NCBI GenBank assembly: GCA_964035545.1
Contig: OZ037768.1
Coordinates: forward strand, 543,501-607,500
DNA: 64,000 nucleotides
Reading direction: 5' to 3'
Origin: Bugula neritina
Taxonomy: Eukaryota > Bryozoa > Gymnolaemata > Cheilostomatida > Bugulidae
Shown here in pieces: positions 52,272 through 64,000 of this stretch (its first letter is position 1; each line of letters begins with the position of its first letter). Under the pieces are notes generated by a model that saw nothing but the letters and a program-made list of their open reading frames with translations, did no database searches and had not been told where the DNA came from. The translations under genes and the position numbers were made by a program.

Positions 52272-53454
52272 TATAAGTACGCACTATACAGTTAGCCAGT
52301 TGAAGAGACAGAAACTGCCATTAAATTAAATAATCCTTTAATCTCAATCTGGAAATGAAATTTGTTAAGTTAGTCTTCAGGTTCAAACGTGCTGAGTTTC
52401 GGTTTCAAACGCAGCTTGTCCGTTCAATCAGTCGTATTTATTTGTAACATCATAAAAGCACGCTAAAACACTGAAAGACATATGAAGAGCATAACGCGGG
52501 AAAGGCTTTCAGCCTGTACGGGAGAAAACAACTCTAGCTTTGTTCGTCATGCTAACGCGTTGATAGTGCGTTTGAATAATTCTATTTTGACAACTATTCC
52601 CAATTTTATGGGACAAAGACTACAGCCGTTTGTGGATGAATTTTCATACATTTATATGTATAATTACATCCTTAAATTCATCCTTATATATGTTTTTGTG
52701 ACTACTTAAGTCTTAATTACTTTCTTTCAGAAATTATATATATTGGGTTTAAATACTGGTACCAAATATCGAGAACCACAAATCATTTCCAGATAAGTTT
52801 AGGGTGGCTTTGTAATCCCCTCGTTTAAAAGTCAAGTTGCATAAGTTAAGCAATCCTATCTAACTGTGCATAGTTAAGGGTTAATCAGGATAACACGTTT
52901 TGGTTGTCATTTATATAATCTGTAATTATACCCCCAAAGCTTCTTGCTCCACCATATCAAGGCTATTATTGATTGCAGAGAGAGTAATGTAATGTCTATC
53001 ATCAATAAATTTTGAAGGTAGAAACACCTGAACACCTCCCCACCAGTTTCTCTGGCTACTGCTGCTGACCAAACAATAAGCAAGAACTGAGGATAGACTA
53101 TAAAGTACTGTTATTTATTACATCATACATAAAGGAGAAAACTGTACAAAAGCTACATTACATGCTACAGACAGAACATACAAAATCAAGAATTATTGTC
53201 ATAATGAGTCATTATTTACATGCATATGTGTGTGCATATAGAAAGGTTGTATGTGTACAAGTCACTAGTTCCATTCTGAGTCCAGCCTACATCACTTGGC
53301 ACATGAAGCTTATTTATTGCTGTACTTGTGTTCAACTTTACACGGACCCTAGTATACTTGATTATAAAATGTATTGAGATGGAATAGCTGTGTAGAGTTG
53401 AAAGTTCCAGTGCTGCAGATATACATTACACAGATGGCTACAAGCAGACCAACA
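52272..53454. promoter_or_regulatory. Intergenic region upstream of the long PDE7 isoform
   Basis: About 1.2 kb between the MED23 stop and the alternative PDE7 start, both on the minus strand. Two minus-strand AATAAA hexamers (53313-53318 and 53114-53119) are candidate MED23 polyadenylation signals. The remainder would contain the PDE7 upstream promoter. No other gene was seen. Confidence 0.45.
53114..53119 (-). terminator. Candidate MED23 polyadenylation signal
   Basis: AATAAA on the minus strand, about 340 nt beyond the MED23 stop. A second AATAAA lies closer, at 53313-53318. Either could be used. Confidence 0.35.
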
Positions 53455-56400
53455 TCAGTTGGTAGGGGTGGGAGCAACGGGTGTCCCTTCTATTGTGGTG
53501 TGGTGAGCTATGAATCTGAGTCTAACTTGCAGACTTGTGCGGAGGTTCTTGATCACTTTCTCTACTTCCAGTTTTGGCTCATCTCCCACAAACTTATACT
53601 TTATGTGATAACTGGAAGGACGCAGTTGAGGAATAATACAATGGGACAGATATAGTCACGTGACAGGAGAATGTCACATGGCAGGAGAATGTCCCATGAC
53701 ACAACATAGTCACATGACACAATATAGTCACATGACACAACATAGTCACAAGACAGGAGAAAGTCACATGACAGGAGATAATACAGGAAAGGATACAAGA
53801 AGTCACATATTGAGTCCATGTATTTCAGTTCAGCACCAGCTTTATCAACTTTCTCCAGTATTTCATAGAGTTCTATAGTTAGCTGTAATATAATATAATA
53901 TACAATGTATATAGCTCTATAGTTAGCTGTAATATAATATAATATACAATGTATAGAGTTCTATAGTTAGCTGTAATATAATATAATATACAATGTATAT
54001 AGTTCTATAGTTAGCTGTAATATAATATAATATACAATGTATATAGTTCTATAGTTAGCTGTAATATAATATAATATACAATGTATATAGTTCTATAGTT
54101 AGCTGTAATATAATATAATATACAATGTATATAGTTCTATAGTTAGCTGTAATATAATATAATATACAATGTATATAGTTCTATAGTTAGCTGTAATATA
54201 ATATAATATACAATGTATATAGTTCTATAGTTAGCTGTAATATAACATAATATACAATGTATAGAGTTCTATAGTTAGCTGTAATATAATATACAATGTA
54301 TATAGTTCTATAGTTAGCTGTAATATAATATAATATACAATGTATATAGTTCTATAGTTAGCTGTAATATAATATAATATACAATGTATATAGTTTTTCA
54401 CCTCTACACAACAATATGATCGCTCCTGTTGAAATCTCTGCAAGAATGGACCAATCAGGTGACAGACAAACAGGAACTGTCTCTCTGTTTCAACTACAGG
54501 TTTGACTTGCTCCTTGACGAACCTGAAAACCAACCAAACTACTATCTTAAATAGCATAGATGGGCAGGTAGAATGTGCAGGTAGAATGCGCAGGTAGAAT
54601 GTGCAGGTAGAACGCGCAGGTAGACCGCGCAGGTAGAACGTGCATGTGTAGAATACATATTTAATAAAACATTCAAACTTTCCTTTAATGTTTGTAAACA
54701 GAAATTTACAAAATAATTTGACATTTGGTTAAAACACGTTTTTTAAATCATAGAAACATTTTTCAGCATACAATCTGGCCAACAACATTTCTCCTCGAGT
54801 TAAATGATGGAGAAATGACAAACCTAAGCATGTGCACATGACAGACCTAGGCATGTGGGTGACTGACACAATCCATCTTAACTAATTCATTCAGACATGT
54901 CATGACACATGTAACAGGTGAGTGCCAGTGCTTGCAGACAGACACAGTGTGAGAGAAGTAAGTGTTATACCAATAGATATGTAGACACCCTGCACCCACA
55001 TTTGTTTTCAGTATAATGATTGCAAAATCCGTCTACCAATATATTAATAGCATGCTTTATATATTTCCCTGTTTTGTAAACAAAAATGAAATTTTATGTT
55101 TCTAGTATAAAAATAGAGTCACTCTCAATAAAAAATAAACTGGCTGAAACATGTTTATCTAAAAATAGTATCGACACATAAAATGATTGAAACCAGCCAG
55201 CCCCGAGAGCGCTTCATATGATTAACATACGAGAATATGATTAACATACGAGAGAGTCACAGCCACTGGTTTCATTCACCAGTTTTATTCCCGTGTCAAG
55301 AAAGAAGCAGCCGAAGGTTTGGCTGTTGGCGAGTGGGTGGTGACATCATCGCAGGCACAGTGGGCAGCACCCTCAAATGTCAGCAGCTAGTAATTGTCTA
55401 ATTACTCAAGTATAATAAGGTTTAAGTGAAAAGTCAATAACTGGTATGGGATTAGCACCACCATGCTGATATCTAGGGCAGAGAGTTCAACATTACAAGC
55501 ACCTGCTAGGCCTTGCCACCTGCATCACATGCACAGCCGACAGTGACAGCTAGCCGACATAGCTTTCAATGACGTCAACAGACACAAGACACGATAGATG
55601 AATGTTCAGAGCGCATCTGCCATGAAAAGCAGAGTAGACCTGAGAGGAGCAGGGAATACTTCTAGCTAATGCCATGACGCCATCCGAAGGAGAAGATAGC
55701 GGGGCGTAGTACAAACCCACACAAGAGCTGACTAATCCAACAGTTGAAGTCAAATCTCGCTAATCACCGGTCAATCTGCACATTTTAGCAATTATCAACT
55801 GCAGCAAATATTTCACAGCAAAAAATGTAAAATTATGTAAATCTGTAGTTCGTAATTCTAAGCCCCAGGCCCACACCCAAATATTTTTTGATAGTTTGGA
55901 GCGAGATTTCTCACACCTAATGAAGCTCAGCCAGAATTTACGAAATGGAACAATGCATAAGACTACCAAGAGAAATGGTGAACGTGAGGCATGGAAATGA
56001 GACTTCGGATGAGAAAACTTCTACTTAAAAGTGACACTTTTTGTAAACATATTTATACACAGGGCAAGCCATATTGTGAGAGTACGCTCATACTTGGGGA
56101 TGGTGCTGAGCTGCCCAATGTTGAAATGATGACAGACGATATGAGCCAAGGCTAAGACGTAACTACATCTGTACTCTCTCTGCGACAGAGAACTCTTGGT
56201 GAAGGCCAACGCCTGCAAACAGAATAACCCAATGAAATCAGCCTGTGTAACATAGAACCTGGATGTGGTAGATAATACCAACACAAAATAAATATTTCTA
56301 TATAATAAAATATCTATTTCTACTATAACAAGATATTATGTATAACAAAATATTAAACAAATTAAACAAATATAAACAAACCTAGTAATATTCTCTCTAC

Positions 56401-59400
56401 AAAATCGTGACCTTTGTAAACTGCTGTAGAATTGAAAAGTTGTAATGGTAGAAACATTGAGACCAACTTTCCCAGTGAACACCAAAAATTTCAACATACA
56501 TTTAATAATTTCCTTGTTTTGGAATAAATGCAAGAGTTACTCATAGGAATGAAGATATTATACAAAAACAACAGACAATTACAATAGTGATGGTAAAACA
56601 TCCAACAGGATGTGGTGTGACCAAATAAGCTGGCCCAATGACTTATTAAAACAATATTTATTTTAATTTTCAATGACTAATGAGTAATTGAATTAATTCA
56701 GCTAATGAGTAAGTTTAGAATAAAATTGCTAATCAGCAGGTTTTCAAAATCCATTTACACTTATAATTGATGATTTCACAACAATATGATTAGACTATGC
56801 ATATACTTACACTTATACACTTACACATATCTACTTACACATATCTACTTCCACTTATACATATCTACTTCCACTTATACATATCTACTTACACTTACAC
56901 TTAAACGTATCTACTTACACTTATACACTTAGACATATCTACTTACACTTATACATATCTACTTACACTTACACATATCTACTTACACTTACACATATCT
57001 ACTTACACATATCTACTTACACTTATACACTTACACATACCTACTTACACTTAGACACTTAGACATATATTACACTTACACTTTATTACTATTTCTATCT
57101 TTACACTTTGAGGGCTTTTCTTTTCATAAACTGAATTTCTTTATACAATGCAGGTTGTTCAAAATTTCTCTTACTAGTGATATTTTAAAATTCTAAGGAA
57201 GATTTTTTAAAATGCAAAAGTTGACTGATCAAAATTGACATTTCACAAATAAATAATTTAGACAGAAATGCACCCTCAGGCAGAGAACTCTTACGTCAAA
57301 GGGGTTGACATCGGCAGCATGGGGCATAGTAAGGAAGTCGCTTTCTTGCAGCTCCTTGACTATCAGCTGAAACACCACCTTCCAGTAGGGCTCCGGCAGC
57401 GCAGTGATGATCAGGGCAATGGCATTCATCCACATGGCAAGGGAGGCAGCGGGGATGTGATGCCGCCTACACACACGGATATTGAACAGTGTACCATAGA
57501 ATGTGTTGAGTACATTACACCCATCAACAGGAAGGACTAGATGAGTTGCATATGACACTGAATGTTAAGTTGAGGTCATACGTTTTGGTGTCAGTAACAA
57601 ATAGTAAATTGGGAGAATGTTAACAAATAGTTTTCTTACAATCACAGTGCTTAGGTTCTACTCACAATCACAGTGCTTAGGTTCTATAGTCTACAGCTAG
57701 TATTCACACTACACTTAGTTACTGACCCCCTGGGAAGGAGAGAGCGAGTGTCAGTGACATACGACATTTTAATGAAGAGATCTCAGCTTTGGAGAGGCAG
57801 GCAGGAGAGAAAGTGATAAAGTTGTAAATGTATTAAATTGGAACTGAAGAAGCTAATGATAGGTGTTACAAATGATGAATAATGAGTTTATAAGGGGTGA
57901 ATATATAGTAGCAGATGAGCTAGCAGATGAAGTAGCAGATGAAGTAGCAGATGAAGGAGTAGCATTATTGACTAGACCCTGGAGATCCCATTGGGCCTTG
58001 GAGATCTCCCTGGGCCTTGGAGATCTCACTGGGCCTTGGACAGCTTACTGAGAACTGACAGTTGCGAGACATGCAATAATTTACTCACATCAATACTGTC
58101 AACCAAATAAAAAGACACTATTTTATTATTCCAGTATTTGGCAAGCAACTAGGATATTAGTATTCAGTTAAGTGACTTGGGACTACCATGTAAGGTGATA
58201 CAGCATTTATAGCTAGTCTCGCCTCTGTATTGACGTCACTATAGCCAGCACATTAGACAGACAAATGGACAGACAGACAGACAGATATGTTTTATATCTA
58301 CAATTGTAGAGATACAGAGCCTACCAACTTAGTCTTTAGCAAACCTATTTTAAAGTGAATTTCAGCTTACTTTCAAATTAAATTAAAGCATCAAAGCATC
58401 TTAAAGTATACAGAGAGAGAGAGGGGGGAGAGAGAGAGAGGGAGAGAGTGAGAGAGAGAGAGGGGGAGAGAGGGAGAGAGGGAGAGAGGGAGAGAGGGAG
58501 AGAGGGAGAGAGGGAGAGAGGGAGAGGGGGGGGGAGAAAGACAGGTTTACCAGCTGAATATGATGTCTATCAGCCCAGCAGCCACTTGCTCTCCGGCGAT
58601 AGGTAGAGCAAGGAACTCAGCGCAGGTTGAGTAGAGGACGTGGGCGGGAGCGCTGGTGAACTCCGTGAACCTCCAATCTACATCTAGAAGTTTCTCGACC
58701 TCCACATCCGTCATCAGTAATCTTGCAGAAGTCAAAGAAATAACTGAGTGTGTGATGCCTTACACATAAAGCTAATGATTCAACTTGACATTCTACTTCT
58801 CAACTTTTAGTAAAATATCACTGCAAATCCAAACAGCAACGAGTTGGCAGCGAATCAATGGTAGATCAGCAGCCAACGCCAACGAGTCGCCTAAACTCAG
58901 ACAAAAGAGGAAACAGCTGAGCACTAGAATATATTTGTACCGACATGACTTCACTCCTGTGTAAAAGCACATTGTTTCCTGTTAACCAATGAAATAATGC
59001 AATGCCAAATCTTGAAACTCGCCAGAACAAGCAAGATGCATTCTTCAAGTTACGTAAGTCATTGTACAGTTGCAAAATGATGACAAAACAAATAAAACTG
59101 TAGTTGAAATGTTTATTACAAAATCAGTGAAAAAGAATTTAATGTGTAAGACAATGTTAGACTTGAGAGAAACAATAGTGCTTCACCAGAGGATAATCCT
59201 AGGATAACCACAGGTAAAGGGTCACAGAGCTTAAGAAGAGCTGCACCTGCAGAGACAGCTGGTGTCTTATCTCACAATGTCAAGGACACAACACGCGTAT
59301 CGGCCAACCTTCAACTGTAACAACTACTCTTCAGGACTTCCTGTGGAAGAGTCAGGAGAAGCCCAGAAGGACGATACAGGATGACGTGGTGACTAATGGA

Positions 59401-62400
59401 CTGACTGCAACTAGCAGAAGATTAGCTGAGCAATCTACTCACATGGTAAGAGCAGAATCATCTGTCAGTAACCTTGGACAAAGTTACTACCAGTCAATAA
59501 TCTTTGTGGTCAGAGCTTGATTAATAATTTTCAATAATCATGTGACAGTCATGTGACAGGAAGACCGAGGCATTGTGCACTGCATGATATTAATGAAAGA
59601 TAAATTCAAGTCTAAGTGACAACAGTGTCAAATGTAAAACTCAATTTAACTTCAGAAGTATAGGACATATTTTATAACAATTTACATCACTATTTACAAA
59701 ATCATCAAATGTAATAAATTCAAATGGAATGAGGCTAAACAATTCGAGTGGTCTGCATTCAACACATGACGGCAGCATTGCTAGTTCCAACCATGAGAAT
59801 GAGTATCAGTTCTAAGCATGCTGTGCTGATGGAATAGAAAATAGATCAACACATGAACTCAAGTGTCACATAGCCAGAAACCAGTTTGAAGAGGAGGAGA
59901 GGGGAGGGAGGGGCTACTTAGTGGTTAGAAACTCAGATTCTAAGCTTTTCAACACAGGGCCTAGAAATTTAAATGATTTAAAAGAAATTTTCTCAGTCCC
60001 AAAATATGGCGCTCCTCCGATTATATAATATTAGATAGTCAGATAGAATTGGCAAACAATAAAATGATGGGATATCTGTTAGAAGATGCTCATCAGCCAT
60101 GCCATGCCACCAACACTTTCTTGCCTCATAAACAAAACACTTGGAAGGTGCCAGAAAAAAACAACTGAGTATTTCCAACGCAGAAACTTGTGCCAAAAAG
60201 TGAGATTGAAACACCTGCAGCTTTATGACTCAATAGAATATAACATGTCAATATATCTGTAATACTATTAGATAAGTTATAATATAACATGTCAATATAC
60301 CTGTAATACTACTAGATAAGTTATAATATAACATGTCAATATGTCTGTAATACTAATAGATAAGTTATAATATAACATGTCAATATATCTGTAATACTAT
60401 TAGATAAGTTATAATATAACATGTCAATATATCTGTAATACAACTAGATAAGTTATAGTATAACATGTCAATATATCTGTAATACTACTAGATAAGTTAT
60501 AATACAACATGTGAATATATCTGTAATACTACTAGATAAGTTATAGTATAACATGTCAATATACCTGTAATACTACTAGATAAGTTATAGTATAACATGT
60601 CAACATATCTGTAATACTACTAGATAAGTTATAATATAGCATATAAATACTGTTTGTAATACAACTTATTGTAGACTACATGACACCATGAACTCAGTGT
60701 AAAGGATATCATCCACCAGACACTTGACTCTCTGGAAGTAGTAGTTGGCGGGTGGGGTCCACTCCTCCTCAGAGGGCACATGACTCTTGAATTCATTAGA
60801 AATCACCAAATCTATCGGCAACTTTTCGCAATGCCCTAGAATATAGGAAACCATGAATATACTATATAATAAGGTTATGAATCATAACTGCAGACGTCAT
60901 ATGGTCATGTGGTGAAGACTTTACTGTGTAATCAGGTATAATAGTTGCAGTATTGCGGTCACGCGTGCCTCTGCAATAACAACCCTGGATTCACACAATT
61001 CTATGGTTCATGCTAATTCTTAACCCGTCAACAACAGTAAGGACATGGTCACCACCTACACAACAGACACAACTACACACTGCAGTATACAGCATAAGCC
61101 ATGCTACAATAGATGTACATTTCTATCCATAGAGTGCAGATACTACAAACCCTACAAAGTGTATCAGTAGTGTTCATGCATTATGAACTTGGATGTGAAG
61201 ATATTTCAAGAAGCATTGCGCTGTTGCGTTGTTATAGTGCATACGTACCAGATGCTCACATGTTCAAATATGGCTTAAGAATAGATACATTGATAGTTGG
61301 TAATAGAATGTATGTAACATTATTATATATGCATTCATATGAATGAACAATTAACTTTAAACCACTCGATATGTTGATGCTCGAGCATGCAGGACTGAAG
61401 GCTGTATAATTCAACCATCACTGTTCATGATATATCACTGTTGGTTATACATCACTGGTAGTTATATCTCACTGTTAGTTATACATCACTGCTAGTTATA
61501 TCTCACTGTTAGTTGTATGTCACTGCTAGTTATATGCTGGAGGTTTCTTGAGTTGTAATCAACTGATTAATAGTTAATAATTTTTTACAGGATAACCGCA
61601 AGCTGTAACCAGAGTTGATAAGTCCTGACAACTTCATAACTAATAATTAATTGTCCATCATTCAAAATCATAGATTGAGCAAAAACATCGTAGCATTTAC
61701 CATTCCTCATCTGTACAGTGTTACAGGGCTAAGTATCTCAATACTAAGCGCTATAGCTCTCCTTATCTGTACAGTGTTACAGTGCTAAGCATCTCATACT
61801 AAGCGCTATAGCTCTCCTCATCTGTACAGTGCTACAGTGCTAAGCATCTCATACTAAGTGCTATAGCTCTCCTCATCTGTACAGTGCTACAGTGCTAAGC
61901 ATCTCATACTAAGTGCTATAGCTCTCCTCATCTGTACAGTGTTACAGTGCTAAGTATCTCAATACTAAGTGCTATAGCTCTCCTCATCTGTACAGTGTTA
62001 CAGTGCTAAGCATCTCATACTAAGTGCTATAGCAGTAGTGATTGATAAAGTGTTGCAGTGCCTTGCTGCTGTGGAGGCACCAATCAAGGTGCCATCTGTC
62101 TCCATATATTCAATTCTCGCCACCTCCTTGCCAAATCAACTCATCCAAGGAGACAAAGAAAACAAACTTCACGGTTGGTAATTGAATTGGCTCTGCCGAG
62201 TTGTAAATAATTGCAGAGAAGAGGCGTAGGAAGTTGTTGACAGACCTGTTTCCTGTTGCAACGCCTAGCAGAGTTTCCTTCCATCTATGAAGTCATAAGA
62301 TAGAGGCAAGTGGCCACCTACGAGCTGTCACAGCTGTGGAGATCTGCTCCTTTCCAAGACATGTGCGGAGGGAGAGATTAGAGGTGCGGAGGGAGAGATT

Positions 62401-63233
62401 AAAGGTGTGATATCATTATCTTACATTTACATGAAGTTGAAGAGAGGATGGAGGGAATATATGTGACGGCAAGAGATGCTAATATGTAACATGCAGCCAA
62501 TAGTGTGATAATGGTAACTACTCTTGGTGCTGAGAGGTAAAGATATGTGGTAACAGGACCTACCCAGAATGCCCAGCACAAGTTTCTTTTTGACTGCCTT
62601 TCTATCTTGGAGAGTCTTGTAGTAGTAATGGAGGGTGTTGTAGAGATAGGTCACTGGTTTATCTACACATGAAATATGTATTATATATTATATATAATAT
62701 ATAATATATACAATATATATAACATAACATATAATATATTATTACTAGAATGTAGTAATAAATTATAGAGAGCTCTGTAACTTCTATGTGGTGCCAAAAC
62801 CCTGACAGAATTAGAAATACGTGTATTTTATCAGATTATTGTTCCAAATGAATGACACGAAAAACATGAATGAAAATAGAAAAGCTGTACGTCAGATAGA
62901 ATTGAGTGGAACTAAAATAATGAAAATCAGTAAAATACATCAAATCAACAACAGTTAACCATCTCCAGTAGAAGCTATTTTAAAGGCACCAGCCATGACA
63001 CATGTACAGAACAGAAAGCACCAACCATGATACTTATACAGAACAGAGAGAACCAACCATGACACATGTACAGGACAGAGAGCACCAACCATCATACTTG
63101 TACAGAACAGAGAGAACCAACCATGATATTTGTACAGGACAGAGAGCTCCTTCAGAATCGTGTCCAGGGATTTCTCCGAATTCTGACCAAGTTTAAGGCT
63201 CTCTATGAGTCTGTGAATGACGACGTCAATAAC
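53455..63233 (-). CDS. MED23: Mediator complex subunit 23 (C-terminal part; 5' end outside window)
   Basis: MED23 is a Mediator subunit assigned to the tail region that receives signals from activators such as ELK1 and E1A. Exons here: 63122-63233, 62564-62662, 60680-60835, 58551-58743, 57295-57466, 56094-56212, 54402-54522, 53797-53882 and 53455-53611. Together they give about 404 C-terminal residues in phase (human protein about 1,370). Diagnostic blocks: DKPVTYLYNTLHYYYKTLQD, VDWRFTEFTSAPAHVLYSTC, WMNAIALIITALPEPYWKV, LALAHIVCHHFNIGQLSTIP, CHLIGPFLQRFQQERS and KYMDSICDFFYHIKYKFVGD. The end is RLRFIAHHTTIEGTPVAPTPTN. The junction between the exons at 60680 and 58743 was chosen on phase and is the least certain. 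Upstream exons lie beyond 63233, partly outside the window. Confidence 0.95.
53650..53775. repeat. GTCACATGACA repeat in the last MED23 intron
   Basis: About eight irregular units of AGTCACATGACACAACAT / AGGAGAATGTCACATGGC. The core TCACATGACA contains the E-box-like CACATG. The array fills most of the short intron between the last two exons. Confidence 0.88.
53867..54395. repeat. 44-bp repeat carrying copies of the MED23 penultimate-exon 3' splice site
   Basis: About 12 copies of a 44-bp unit. On the gene strand each reads TATATTACAG|CTAACTATAGAACT, identical to the real acceptor plus the first 14 bases of the exon at 53797-53882. The last copy is the functional one. A skipped-upstream acceptor would read 15 codons and then the stop in AGCTAA. 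Confidence 0.94.
54555..54640. repeat. GCAGGTAGAATGC repeat
   Basis: About six copies of a 13-bp unit, GCAGGTAGAATGT / GCAGGTAGAACGC, just upstream (gene strand) of the MED23 exon at 54402-54522. Confidence 0.85.
54641..56093. other. Remainder of MED23 intron
   Basis: About 1.45 kb between exons, mostly unique sequence with a slightly GC-richer part at about 55300-55720. Minus-strand frames at 55550-55753 and 55760-55969 are unrecognised. Confidence 0.45.
56810..57070. repeat. TACTTACACTTATACATATC repeat in MED23 intron
   Basis: About 14 irregular 12-20 bp units built from ACTTACACTTATACATATCT and shorter forms, between the exons at 56094-56212 and 57295-57466. Confidence 0.9.
57900..58042. 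repeat. Two small arrays in MED23 intron
   Basis: AGCAGATGAAGT-type 12-bp units (about 4, around 57910-57960), then four units of a ~19-bp GGGCCTTGGAGATCTCCCT repeat (about 57975-58042). Confidence 0.8.
58410..58545. repeat. Polypurine (GA)-rich tract beside a MED23 donor
   Basis: About 135 bp of almost pure purine on the plus strand (GAGAGAGGGA units) end five bases from the donor of the exon at 58551-58743. On the transcript strand this is a polypyrimidine tract directly after a 5' splice site. Confidence 0.93.
58744..60235. other. MED23 intron, unique portion
   Basis: About 1.5 kb of AT-rich unique sequence. Minus-strand frames at 58866-59075 and 59993-60214 have no family features. No exon could be supported between the flanking MED23 exons. 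Confidence 0.45.
60240..60645. repeat. 44-bp minisatellite in MED23 intron
   Basis: About nine copies of a 44-bp unit (TAACATGTCAATATATCTGT, then AATACTACTAGATAAGTTAT and four more bases) just downstream, on the gene strand, of the exon at 60680-60835. Confidence 0.95.
60836..62563. other. MED23 intron with two arrays
   Basis: The intron contains a GTTATATCTCACTGTTA-type repeat (about 61430-61530) and the 55-bp array at 61725-62035. The remaining sequence is unique. No coding segment was found. Confidence 0.5.
61725..62035. repeat. 55-bp minisatellite in MED23 intron
   Basis: About 5.5 copies of a 55-bp unit containing CTCATCTGTACAGTGCTACA, GTGCTAAGCATCTCATACTA and AGTGCTATAGCTCTC. Confidence 0.94.
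62990..63146. repeat. 32-bp repeat carrying copies of a MED23 exon donor
   Basis: About five copies of a 32-bp unit. On the gene strand the real exon end is CTGTACAAATATCATG|GTTGG, and each following unit repeats CTGTACA...CATGGTTGG. The last 24-25 coding bases and the 5' splice site are therefore present in near-copies across the intron. Confidence 0.92.
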
Positions 63234-63626
63234 CTAAGATCAGAGTACATATGGTAGAGCTCAGTCTAAACACACTGAGAGTGAGCATTACTTTGATAGA
63301 ATACAAAAAACTACATTGAAACTAACAATTTTTTACCTTCTTACATGTACACATTTTGCCGGTATCTATCTTTATGCGCATAGTTTTACCTGTACGCAAT
63401 ATGAGGCTTTCACAATCCTTTAAGCAACAATAAAAGATAATTAAGAAGTAAATAAATTACCAATGAGGTTCCACAACACAGATAATCCTACAGTCCAAGG
63501 GATTAGCCGTAATTGCATGTCACATTCTTGGAATACCAAAAGCTACCAAAACAACAGCTAGTATATTCCAGTGCGCTTTTAATTGAAGTAAATAATTTTT
63601 TTAGAAACAAAGTCAGGTGGCTTTAA
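63234..63626. other. MED23 upstream intron(s), possible further exon
   Basis: Upstream of the first placed exon. A minus-strand open segment near 63481-63527 reads RLIPWTVGLSVLWNLIG before a GTAATT donor and may be another MED23 exon, but its phase does not fit the next exon directly, so it is not included. Confidence 0.3.
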
Positions 63627-64000
63627 GCAGTGAGAAGAGAGTAGAGAAGAGAAGAGGGTAGAAAAGAGGGTAAAGAAGAGGGTAGAGAAGAGGGTAGAGA
63701 AGAGGGTAGAGAGGAGGGTAGAGAAGAGGGTAGAGAGGAGGGTAGAGGTGAGGGTAGAGGAGAGGGTAGAGAAGAGAGTAAAGAAGAGGGTAGAGAGGAG
63801 GGTAGAGAGGAGGGTAGAGAAGAGGGTAGAGAAGAGGGTAAAGGTGAGGGTAGAGAAGAAGGTAGAGAGAAGGGTAGAGAGGAGGGTAGAGAAGAGGATA
63901 GAGAAGAGGGTAGAGAAGAGGGTAGAGGAGAGGGTAGAGAGGAGGGTAGAGGTGAGGGTAGAGAAGAGGGTAGAGAAGAGAAGAGGGTAGAGAGGAGGGT
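63627..64000. repeat. AGAGAAGAGGGTAG polypurine repeat running off the edge
   Basis: About 27 irregular 13-17 bp units of AGAAGAGGGTAG / AGAGGAGGGTAG, continuing past position 64000. It resembles the PDE7 intron 9 array in its GAGGGTAG core. The 80-codon Arg/Glu/Val frame inside is an artefact. Confidence 0.95.

Noticed and set aside
63470-63530. Possible additional MED23 exon (RLIPWTVGLSVLWNLIG)
   Set aside because: It has plausible coding character and a GTAATT donor, but it ends in phase 1 while the next placed exon needs phase 0. An unseen exon between them cannot be shown.
63748-63990. Arg/Glu/Val coiled-coil-like 80-codon frame
   Set aside because: Pure tandem polypurine repeat at the window edge.

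Overview
The window is from an animal genome, and the genes are split by many introns. It carries seven protein-coding genes that I could rebuild exon by exon. All splice junctions used are GT-AG, and reading phases agree from exon to exon. The set is a PDCL-type phosducin-like protein, the spliceosomal cyclophilin PPIL1, a FAM120A/B-family protein, ARV1, TRMT6, a PDE7-type cAMP phosphodiesterase and the C-terminal part of MED23. FAM120 and a PDE7 with a PDE7A1-like first exon point to a metazoan. Introns are short to medium and AT-rich, and many consist largely of minisatellites. I suspect an early-branching invertebrate such as a sponge, but the window does not prove the taxon. No bacterial, viral or organellar genes were recognised.

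Layout, left to right: PDCL (minus, 1175-3932) and PPIL1 (plus, 5176-6181) are head to head across 1.2 kb. FAM120 (minus, 8533-17854, 17 exons) is tail to tail with PPIL1, and two large tandem arrays lie in its 3' flank. ARV1 (minus, 19204-22842) contains, in its last intron, a ~970 bp foldback element with an (AT)n centre. TRMT6 (plus, 23545-37760, 10 exons) starts head to head with ARV1 about 700 bp away. After about 4 kb of gene-free sequence comes PDE7 (minus, 41964-48194, or to 52271 for a longer isoform with its own first exon). MED23 (minus, 53455 to at least 63233) runs off the right edge at its 5' side.

The genes do not form a pathway. They are mostly housekeeping functions: Gbeta/chaperonin folding, splicing, RNA-binding scaffold, sterol/lipid homeostasis, tRNA m1A58 methylation, cAMP hydrolysis and Mediator.

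The most unusual signal is architectural. Roughly forty tandem arrays, with unit sizes from 3 to 55 bp, fill introns and flanks. In at least five places the repeat unit contains a real exon-intron junction, so the true splice site sits at the end of a row of 3 to about 12 near-copies (FAM120 intron 8, TRMT6 exons 4 and 7, MED23 at 53.9 kb and 63.1 kb). In the three acceptor arrays, use of an upstream copy runs into an in-frame stop. The other highlight is that PDE7 has two alternative starts, each leading into an RR(G/D)AIS motif like the PKA-pseudosubstrate repeat of mammalian PDE7A1.
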